A stretch of 64,000 nt of DNA from Ophiura sarsii (Eukaryota; Echinodermata; Ophiuroidea; Amphilepidida; Ophiuridae), in contig CM069447.1 in assembly GCA_035610835.1 (NCBI GenBank), forward strand, positions 60,581,048 to 60,645,047, in the 5' to 3' direction. A program made the position numbers and the translations under genes. This document shows positions 61,501-64,000 of the stretch, one piece after another. Positions within the stretch are counted from its first letter, which is position 1. Every line of letters starts with the position of its first letter. The notes below the pieces were generated by a model that did no database searches, had not been told where the DNA came from, and saw only the letters and a list, made by a program, of their open reading frames with translations.

Positions 61501-61768
61501 CCTAAATTGGTGGGCAAATTTGTCCACCTGCAAGGACGTCCAACCAAGGAATGAATGCATGGATCATGAGCATGTGAGTATGACGGTTTATTGATTCAGG
61601 ACATATAGCCACTACTACTACGAGGCCGACTTAAAATCTGTAGCCTTTCGAGACCGACTTTTAATCCACTCCACTTACAGTTTTCTTTTTGCGTTTTTCC
61701 TCAACAGGAGGACTAACTGGTCTTTTACTTCTCCGAGTACGCATCGAAGTCCGTATGGGAGTCGCCAT
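34572..61768 (-). CDS. INO80C: INO80 complex subunit C (Ies6), complete, with duplicated exon cassettes
   Basis: Constitutive exons on the minus strand: 61768-61679 (30 codons, donor GTAAGT), 55171-54812 (120 codons), 46568-46460, 37299-37232 and 34703-34572 (ends TGA). All are GT-AG with phases 0, 0, 1, 0. The sum is 759 nt, 252 aa (human 192). Exon 1 is basic (RTRRSKRPVSPPVEEKRKKK). Exon 2 is Pro-rich with eight prolines and ends CFKDPHFV. Exon 3 gives HSKSGASAGKKSRAWKTLKQ and LPWKQGDAT. Exon 4 gives APPSFKPAKKYSDLSG. Exon 5 gives AKYTDPHTKLRYATTEEF and LPQDIVTGLLALRKANTEVA. These match the human FKDPNFVHSG...AGKK, APPSFKPAKKYSDVSG and YL1_C-type C-terminus. In the family this subunit binds Arp5 in the nuclear INO80 nucleosome remodeller. 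The extra length is in exon 2, whose 3' half is the unit repeated as cassettes at 54062-54750. Introns 2 to 4 are very repeat-rich. Confidence 0.93.
34767..35138. mobile_element. TTAA-flanked foldback MITE, AGGTATATTATG family, full copy
   Basis: Ends AGGTATATTATG(T)GATC and GATC(C)CATAATATGCCT, with TTAA on both sides (34763-34766, 35139-35142). The arms are nearly complete mirror images meeting at CTGTCGGGATAACACGACAG. The left half is found again at 62983-63178. It lies in INO80C intron 4, directly upstream of the last exon. Confidence 0.8.
35404..35458. repeat. Tandem GGAATATTGTCCA repeat
   Basis: Four copies of a 14-16-bp unit ATTGTCCAGGGAAT. The unit is itself partly palindromic (AATATT). 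Confidence 0.75.
35985..36420 (+). repeat. Interspersed SINE/LINE-tail-like repeat
   Basis: Starts with an (ATA)n tract and TATTTATATAGCGCTTTTTT with an AAAGCGCT mirror. It continues to GAGAAAACCTACGAGAGCGA and a TGCAAGGCGAGGGAACAA stretch. I recognise these blocks from a repeat common in marine invertebrate genomes. Class (SINE or truncated LINE tail) cannot be settled without a library. Confidence 0.5.
36535..36872. mobile_element. TTAA-flanked element with AGG...CCT ends
   Basis: TTAA borders (36531-36534, 36873-36876). The arms match in reverse from GCATTATGTTCC through CCCTTAACACTTTTGGA and the AATAAATCATC region to ACTATGTGGTCCA. The left arm has a short extra segment near its tip. Non-coding, in INO80C intron 4. 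Confidence 0.6.
37492..37713. mobile_element. Palindromic Tc1/mariner-like MITE, GTAAAACGGGGTGAATAGGG ends
   Basis: A 222-bp element made almost entirely of two mirror arms (AACGGGGTGAATAGGGACA repeated twice per arm, then CACCCGGCCAGTTTGTGTAC). TA lies on both sides (37490-37491, 37714-37715). It would form one long hairpin. INO80C intron 3. Confidence 0.85.
37716..38073. mobile_element. TA-flanked MITE, ATCATCCGTGTGA ends
   Basis: Ends ATCATCCGTGTGA/TCACACGGATGAT, with TA at both borders. The left TA is shared with the preceding palindromic MITE, so one inserted at the edge of the other. The interior has a partial AAGGGTGC...TTAAGGGTAG symmetry. Confidence 0.6.
38150..38775 (-). repeat. 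Degenerate copies of the INO80C exon 4 region
   Basis: Segments near 38168-38255, 38560-38640 and 38748-38775 resemble exon 4 and its flank (37240-37330). Shared words are GGCAGGCTTGAAG with ATGGT, and GGAGC..C.AGA.TGCTAT, followed by GTCAA.TT.AAAC..TTGGAA. The reading frames are broken and splice sites are not preserved. They look like old tandem duplicates of one exon. Alignment would be needed to be sure. Confidence 0.45.
38824..39310. mobile_element. TIR element, GGTCGGTGAACATACCAAGC ends
   Basis: The left GGTCGGTGAACATACCAAGCGGGTACGCG is mirrored, with a small gap, by GTACCCGCTTGGTATGTTCACTGACC. A C run of about 18 follows the right end. Non-coding. In INO80C intron 3. Confidence 0.7.
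39320..40188. other. Intronic stretch without gene
   Basis: AT-rich INO80C intron 3 sequence. At 39474-39520 it holds a solo end of the GGGGGCTG(G/T)CATTTTCTTCGGA MITE family. At 39716-39790 it holds repeated TTTGACCT words. Nothing coding seen. Confidence 0.5.
40192..40482. mobile_element. PIF/Harbinger-like MITE, GGCTATATTAAAAAAATC family, copy 2
   Basis: The same ends and interior words as 34180-34431, in reverse orientation. Flanks are TAT on the left and TAA on the right, so one base of the target copy has changed. Just downstream of the transposon-type pseudogene. Confidence 0.7.
40805..42200 (-). pseudogene. Broken transposon-type gene (SHYCRK / GQNRN family, probably DUF7869)
   Basis: Minus-strand order: HYCRKDSVRKYLDPSLSVKY (42120-42060, frame 1), then FNLGFHIPKKDQCLTC, SIAVDLQAVLYTP, LAVYNFTIYEQISKAGFCYL, FSDTCSGQNRNIYV and TIDQKYM (41985-41401). 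An in-frame TAG follows where relatives have Glu, then GHSMMEVYSMHAAIE. A 2-nt frameshift at about 41246 precedes the acidic C-terminal part (41206-40805). I know this order from many unannotated metazoan proteins of transposon origin with conserved Asp residues, and I believe it is the DUF7869 domain. The domain name is from memory. With two frameshifts and one nonsense codon it is dead. The 5' end abuts a CTCAAGATAA repeat shared with ATP5F1B intron 5. Lies in INO80C intron 3, same strand. Confidence 0.7.
42416..42971 (-). pseudogene. Unknown ORF of about 180 aa, one frameshift
   Basis: Starts MDTPYKGPGRYIGPMPDYLG (ATG 42971), runs to a TGA at about 42786, and continues in the next frame with REFPNLAPGYEFSDEFIDQV to a C-terminus ending CRHNFDDIDPFE (stop about 42416). 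The middle is charged and probably helical (NVEEKEQLKTLREFEDG, KKWLVEKMRRKMKKSK). I do not recognise the family. The frame change falls at an AAAACG run, so one indel or a sequencing error would explain it. It is followed on the same strand and with similar codon use by the RING-finger copies (43319-44950), so the three may derive from one inserted segment. No intron signals are evident. Confidence 0.5.
43319..43870 (-). pseudogene. Coiled-coil RING-finger gene, copy 1 (5'-truncated, frameshifted)
   Basis: Minus strand: a coiled coil starting MENAQLRDALKKQKENYEQ, then KTKMEQMISNYESLNALC and a C3HC4 RING with CPVC, CGHLVCGDC and CPTCRG. A 4-nt insertion at about 43603-43607, relative to copy 2, breaks the frame inside the RING just after NKCL. 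The downstream part is open and ends with a Pro/Ser stretch (KKPRQLFPPTTSNEQ) and a tail different from copy 2. Homology to copy 2 stops abruptly at the CAG before the first Met. RING fingers are usually E3 ubiquitin ligases, and the target here is unknown. Confidence 0.7.
44089..44950 (-). pseudogene. Coiled-coil RING-finger gene, copy 2 (longer, frameshifted)
   Basis: ATG at 44950 in MANENTSGSSRAKGRKRKRS (a basic, nuclear-signal-like start). A helical region with EEAALRVKVSKGDLNNATIQ follows, then the coiled coil shared with copy 1. A 7-nt deletion at about 44665, relative to copy 1, shifts the frame. The remainder (44673-44089) is open and holds the intact C3HC4 RING, the KKPRQLFPPTTSNEQ linker and an acidic DSDDGEL tail, ending after a (G)n/(C)n run. 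The two copies are nearly identical where they overlap. Predicted role is E3 ligase if ever intact. The source (host gene, mobile element or old virus) is not known. Confidence 0.7.
45340..46075 (-). pseudogene. Leucine-rich-repeat receptor fragment (Toll-like type)
   Basis: Minus strand, four frames in succession: AIYLGNNRIESIEPHAF and LKRLDLGLNKISGV (46066-45890). Then LQQLYLHGNEITDIENLAF. Then LNTLHLSHNKIKAIHRDTL. Then NLTYVDLSDNHF and further repeats to VSFNPFICDC (45728-45387), the start of an LRR C-terminal cap. A TAG follows, with CYWL downstream. Spacing and consensus LxxLxLxxNxIxxI fit extracellular LRRs of Toll-like or related receptors, a family greatly expanded in echinoderms. At least three frameshifts and an in-frame stop show it is a pseudogene. 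No transmembrane or TIR domain is seen downstream. Confidence 0.75.
46676..46998. mobile_element. PIF/Harbinger-like MITE, GGCTATATTAAAAAAATC family, copy 3
   Basis: Flanked by TTA on both sides (46673-46675, 46999-47001). The left tip is slightly divergent (GGCTATACATGTATG) and the right tip GATTTTTTTAATATAGCC is intact. The interior matches the other two copies. A solo end of the GGGGGCTG family (46335-46380) lies nearby, on the other side of INO80C exon 3. Confidence 0.75.
47002..49533. other. INO80C intron 2 stretch with one ORF and a short duplication
   Basis: AT-rich. It holds a CGCGAAAAT-rich segment (47245-47375) resembling common invertebrate MITE sequence. It also holds a segment of about 58 bp (TGCATATAAGAAAAGGATGA through GCTGTCCTTAAACTGAGTGC) present at about 47502-47560 and again at about 48758-48815. 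The second copy forms the end of a 141-codon plus-strand ORF (48444-48869) that is Lys/Asn-rich and that I do not recognise. No splice context supports that ORF as a gene. Confidence 0.45.
49537..49813. mobile_element. PIF/Harbinger-like MITE, GGGGGCTGGCATTTTCTTCGG ends
   Basis: Perfect inverted ends GGGGGCTGGCATTTTCTTCG and complement, with TTA on both sides (49534-49536, 49814-49816). The interior is built of G-run plus TCATAAAA-type repeats (GGGGGGTCATAA). Solo ends of the family occur at 39474 and 46335. Confidence 0.8.
50130..50228 (-). pseudogene. INO80C cassette E, 3' half (separated by insertion)
   Basis: Minus strand GTAAACCAGAAGGGGTGGAG, TGCAGTCAGTGTGCAACCTG and AAAGATCCATATTTTGTG followed by the GTGAGT donor. 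This is the second half of the 63-codon INO80C cassette, one G shorter than exon 2 at the G run, so its frame is broken. It stops at CCATGG next to the TE nest. The first half of the same cassette lies at 53993-54058. Confidence 0.75.
50478..51003. repeat. Identical 263-bp tandem duplication
   Basis: CTTCCACAGTTATGTAATTT at 50478 recurs at 50741, and I see no difference along the two units. The unit spans the boundary between two transposons, so the left end of the GGGCAATTCC element is present twice (50607 and 50870). Confidence 0.85.
51564..51930. mobile_element. PIF/Harbinger-like MITE with CCGACCGACC motif
   Basis: Ends GGCCTAAAAAAAAA and TTTTTTTTTTAGGCC, with TTA on both sides (51561-51563, 51931-51933). 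Inverted GGTTTGATTGGCGTAAC and CCCGACCGACC lie just inside each end. Nested in the 50607-53989 element. Related to 14382-15268. Confidence 0.75.
52174..53235. mobile_element. PIF/Harbinger-like element, GGGACCGTTCATTATTTATG ends
   Basis: Perfect inverted ends GGGACCGTTCATTATTTATG and complement, with TTA on both sides (52171-52173, 53236-53238). 1062 bp. Two tandem copies of a unit of about 142 bp with AAAATTGCATTTACACTC and CACCACCATCTTCATAGTTA lie at 52898-53040 and 53041-53188. C runs are frequent. No transposase. Nested in the 50607-53989 element. Confidence 0.85.
54062..54811 (-). repeat. INO80C: INO80C tandem exon cassettes B, C and D (250-bp period)
   Basis: Three 250-bp units on the minus strand. 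Cassettes B (54750-54562) and C (54500-54312) are the same 189-bp exon: 63 codons, phase 0 at both ends, from RSWFKIVEIPQVEAAPTAV through STPYGIGTGFKPEEVG to CFIDPHFV with donor GTGAGT. Each is preceded by a 61-bp intron ending TTGAAG. The encoded unit matches the last half of exon 2 (55171-54812), which ends CFKDPHFV. B and C look identical in DNA, so they are recent. Cassette D (from 54250) follows the unit up to AAVSVQ, then loses its end and donor and runs straight into a first half of cassette E (GTWFKMVRIPQAEA, to 53993), interrupted by the transposon nest. Use of B and C in mRNA is likely from their intact phases but not proven. Confidence 0.85.
55172..55508. other. Start of INO80C intron 1 side, no gene seen
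   Basis: Begins with the acceptor of exon 2 (minus strand TATTTTTACAG). At about 55306 it contains TTTACTGTAGCG...AATAGGGCGATC, a block that recurs at about 57049 (inverted) and 62838. No ORF worth calling. Confidence 0.5.
55509..55773. mobile_element. TIR element, GGTCCGTATGCACAAAAGAG ends
   Basis: Nearly perfect 35-bp inverted ends (GGTCCGTATGCACAAAAGAG, then TTAGACCGGGTCTAA). TAGA borders both sides (55505-55508, 55774-55777). 265 bp, non-coding. A 4-bp duplication leaves the superfamily open. Confidence 0.75.
55937..56078. mobile_element. hAT-type MITE, CAGTGGCATAACTA ends
   Basis: Ends CAGTGGCATAACTA and TAGTTATGCCACTG. Flanking octamers CATCAAAA and CATAAAAA differ at one base. 142 bp. 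The same CAGTGGC(G/A)TAAC terminus is seen in the hAT element at 32983. Confidence 0.85.
56396..57005. mobile_element. Mariner-type foldback MITE, CGAGGGGGTATCATAAAG ends
   Basis: Ends CGAGGGGGTATCATAAAG and complement, with TA on both sides (56394-56395, 57006-57007). The arms of roughly 270 bp are mirror images (for example ACACCCAGAAGTGAAGGAGC and complement). The centre has TCAAAGGTCA words. No transposase remains. Confidence 0.85.
57008..58500. other. INO80C intron 1 stretch: low-complexity and unclassified repeats
   Basis: Contains a (TTC)n tract at about 57105-57123. A block (GAGCGTGTG.GGGCGGGGA, CATGACCCATAGATC) at about 57890-57955 is found again at about 62275-62320. A CCCCACC/ACAAAC-rich region with a 20-base C run lies at 57985-58320. 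The Pro-rich ORF over the C-rich region is low-complexity and not called. Confidence 0.5.
58860..60800. repeat. Diverged duplicated blocks
   Basis: A block of about 230 bp (AAAGAGCCCAATTTAA, CCATGTAGTTCATGAAACAT, TTTGACTTTGAACCGCACCA) occurs at about 58880-59095 and again at 59300-59530. A block of about 160 bp (GAACCGTTTTTCCTGA, TTAGGTTGACAACTTAATAA, AAATCAAGACCTGGACCCTT) occurs at about 59120-59275 and 60643-60795. Both pairs are in direct orientation. Confidence 0.75.
59845..60205. repeat. Inverted repeat with arms of about 110 bp
   Basis: Left arm from GATGCTCGATTGCTTAAAAT through TAGCTAGAGTTTA; right arm its near-perfect reverse, ending ATTATCGAGCATC. The spacer is about 110 bp. Lies between the two copies of the duplicated block, so it probably belongs to one larger foldback element. 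Confidence 0.7.
61111..61242. mobile_element. Palindromic MITE, AAGGTGCGTTCATACT ends
   Basis: A 132-bp near-perfect palindrome (AAGGTGCGTTCATACT, then CGTCGTTGCG and CCGACGTCGACGGACA, and their complements). ACTAGT lies just outside each end. It is the closest repeat to INO80C exon 1 on its intron side. Confidence 0.75.
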
Positions 61769-62056
61769 CTTTGTTGTCTGCTATCAAAACTCGTTTTTTC
61801 TGGTTACCAAAGTTCTCTATTTGATGTACAATTTTACGAACTTTGACTTGCAGCGAGACAAAAGGCTACTTTTTCGACTCATAACCAAATGAAGTATGCT
61901 ACACATTAACTAAATGCCGGAAAGGGTGAATTTCGCACTATTATGAATGGGTATGAGGTTGTACCTGCCTGGCAACGATTATAAATGGCAGACGCTGAAT
62001 GAGATTTTAACGATAACAGATTCCAAAAGAGAAGTATTTTCACCAGAAAATTAACC
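61769..62056. promoter_or_regulatory. Candidate bidirectional promoter, INO80C and a divergent gene
   Basis: 288 bp between the INO80C ATG (61768, minus) and the plus-strand ATG at 62057. The INO80C start lies in AAGATGGCGACT, which fits the YY1 initiator-type consensus. On the plus strand AAATGGCAGAC (61984) is a weaker version. No CCAAT or sure TATA box is seen. Confidence 0.45.
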
Positions 62057-62118
62057 ATGGGAGAGAGCACAATGGATGACTATTATAGCGGAGAGCTCTC
62101 CGATGACGATGAAATAAA
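62057..62118 (+). CDS. First coding exon of a divergent gene (unidentified)
   Basis: ATG in the strong context AACCATGGGAG opens an acidic stretch MGESTMDDYYSGELSDDDEI, 20 codons plus two bases. GTATGA follows as a possible donor, and without splicing a TGA ends it two codons later. The pattern resembles the acidic N-terminus of many nuclear proteins, but I cannot name it. Head-to-head placement with INO80C exon 1 supports a real start. The continuation would lie beyond the window. Confidence 0.4.
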
Positions 62119-62369
62119 GTATGACCTAATTTAGCTAACAAAAACAATGAAAATAAAACTTTCGCAGAGGCCCTAAAAACTTTTTTTAGTTAAGCTTATT
62201 TATATAATCTTTACTATTTTTATAGTCGTCGTCAGAATACTTCAGCACTTTTTAAAACCGCCAATGCGCGCGTCTAGTATATGAGCGTGTGGGCGGGGAC
62301 TTTCATGACCCATAGATCCGATCCAATCGCGGCCAATCGGATTACAGGGGCCGCGACGCGTCGAACTTT

Positions 62370-62710
62370 ATTATTTAATCTTTCTTTATTGAGGGTAAAC
62401 AGCTTCAGTGTCAAGCACTGCTTTCCAAGCAGGCCCTCATTTCACAGAGAAAAATACATAATTATTTACAATATATATACATGGAATATAACAACTATTT
62501 ACATAAATATATATATACAGAACCATCAGATAAATTCAGCAAGGAAATGCAGAATTGTAATATACTTTAGAACACAAAATTTAAATTCCATGGATCTTTG
62601 TTTTAAATTGTTGCACTGACATATTCTCAAGCTCGGTTCTGATTGTTGATGGCAAGTTGTTCCAGGCATATGCTGCCCAAAGAAAACTGCTCAAAGATAA
62701 CGCTGTTGTG
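62370..62710 (-). pseudogene. CR1-type LINE relic: ORF2 C-terminus and 3' UTR
   Basis: Minus strand: FLWAAYAWNNLPSTIRTE and SVQQFKTKIHGI, then TAA at 62583-62581. The WNNLP..IR motif ends ORF2 of CR1-like LINEs. About 200 bp of 3' UTR follow, closing with GAGGGCCTGCTTGGAAAGCA and ACCCTCAATAAAGAAAG. It is 5'-truncated. A frameshift separates it from the open stretch further upstream (62836-62711). Confidence 0.75.
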
Positions 62711-62982
62711 GCGCTGTTCTACATTTACAACACGCACTTCCATGTTTACGCTGTACGCAGTTGTCACAGAAAAAAGTGCCAAAGTATTCTGACGACGACT
62801 ATAGCTAGGCCTATTATTAGCTACAAAATGAAGCATTTACTGTAGCGGGAATAGGAAGATCGAAATTCAAGGCATTATTACTTGTAATTAGCAACACTCC
62901 CACAGTTGACAGTTTGATATATTTGGCAATGTCTGGCTAGACGTCCCGTGACTCATGCGCATGTTCAAACCAATTTAATTAA

Positions 62983-63178
62983 AGGTATATTATGTGATCT
63001 TTCCAGGGAACGCCCTCAACATCAAAAAAAAAATTGAAAGAAGATTTTCTTGCAGATTTACATTTCTGATCATAAATCTTACATACATTCCAAGTTAGGC
63101 CCTACAGGGCGATACGATTCTTAATTACTTCAAAATCATGATTTTAGAGTGAAAATAAACTGTCGGATTATCCGACAG
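62983..63178. mobile_element. TTAA MITE (AGGTATATTATG family), left half only
   Basis: Same left end and arm as 34767-35138 (TTAA border at 62979-62982, then AGGTATATTATGTGATC). It stops at the central CTGTCGGATTATCCGACAG, where the GGGCGATTCC element begins, so the right half was displaced by that insertion or lost. Confidence 0.75.
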
Positions 63179-64000
63179 TGGGCGATTCCACAGTAACACG
63201 CGTTACATTTTAGGGCGCCATTCTTTATTCTCCCCTCTATAACTGTAAAAGTAGTCTGAATGAAGTTTACATCTTTTGTAGGCTACATGTATTGTAATAC
63301 CCAAGACTTAAGGCTAAATCCTCATGCTAACACCAATAGGAAATATCAGCTCATGTTAATGTAAGACCGCTCTGAATATCGGTAACACGCGTTACGAAAA
63401 AAAGACGCACTAAAAAAACTCCCAACTTTGTTTTGCTTGTGTATTTAAACTAACCTACCTGCAATCAATTGGTCACTACTGTGAGCAAGTACCTACCCAA
63501 GGTTTATAATACTAGAATAATAACAAGAATTTAAGTTCTCACTTTTTTGTAAATTGCAAAATAGTCGGTAACATGTGTTACGGTAACACGTCGCGTTACG
63601 GTAACACGCGTTACATTTTGTCCATCCATAATTTACTAGCTTTATATTATTTATTTAATTTCTAAATTAAAATTAAGTTTGACTTTGACAATGGAACTAA
63701 CATATAAACCATAAATAATGATAACTAACTCCTAAAAAAATTAAGGTTTTAGCACGTTTTACTGAATATGAGTTCGGTTCGCGTTACGACATTTTGATGG
63801 CTTATAGTGGAGTGGTGGTTATGAATTTATCAAATTGTTTACTATTTTTAAATAGGGCCTAAGTAGTAGGATTAAAATTATAATTAAAATCAAATCAATT
63901 AGGAAATATTTTCAAAAAAGTGTTGCTTCGGTAACACGTGTTACCGTTTTGGAAGTAAGAAAAGTTTAAAAAAATCATAGTTAACAACGGTCAATGGTTG
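63179..64000. mobile_element. Element with repeated GTAACACGCGTTAC palindromes (right end outside window)
   Basis: Begins GGGCGATTCCACAG. It contains GTAACAC(G)nGTTAC-type palindromes at 63193-63206, 63382-63395, 63568-63581, 63583-63599, 63601-63614 and 63931-63944. Intervening sequence is AT-rich and non-coding. The start word and motif resemble the GGGCAATTCCAT element with GTTACTCACGTTAC repeats at 50607-53989. Confidence 0.6.

Overview
This is a 64-kb window of an animal nuclear genome. Genes are intron-rich with GT-AG splicing, introns are packed with small DNA transposons, and no prokaryotic features are present. The three conserved proteins are bilaterian. The Toll/LRR relic, CR1-like LINE relics, frequent TAGGCCTA-type words and the dense TIR-element load suggest a marine invertebrate deuterostome (echinoderm or hemichordate most likely). 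That placement is inference, and I cannot name the species.

Layout. (1) 537-4372, minus: first three coding exons of a RACGAP1 (centralspindlin Rho-GAP) homologue, running off the left edge. (2) 4373-7544: head-to-head intergenic region with a tRNA-type SINE candidate and small inverted-repeat elements. (3) 7545-22722, plus: complete ten-exon ATP5F1B (mitochondrial ATP synthase beta, 531 aa). Its introns hold a 2.6-kb DNA element loaded with minisatellite and several MITEs. (4) 22723-34571: intergenic, with MITEs and a 4-kb foldback element carrying a decayed protein gene. (5) 34572-61768, minus: INO80C (Ies6-type INO80 chromatin-remodeller subunit), reconstructed as five constitutive exons. 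The end of exon 2 has been duplicated in tandem with a 250-bp period, giving extra phase-0 cassette exons. One cassette is split by a 3.8-kb nest of transposons. Degenerate copies of exon 4 may also be present. Intron 3 (37300-46459) holds a same-strand cluster of decayed genes: a transposon-type protein, an unknown acidic/basic ORF, two near-identical coiled-coil RING-finger copies and an LRR receptor fragment. (6) 62057 onward, plus: first exon of a divergent gene sharing a bidirectional promoter of about 290 bp with INO80C, followed by LINE and MITE relics.

The three housekeeping genes act in separate compartments (cytokinesis, oxidative phosphorylation, chromatin remodelling) and show no functional operon-like relation. 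The distinctive biology is the tandem exon cassette array in INO80C, the decayed RING/LRR island inside it, and several TIR elements whose interiors hold repeated palindromes. Exon boundaries were set by hand from splice motifs, reading frame and remembered family sequences. No alignment or database search was run.
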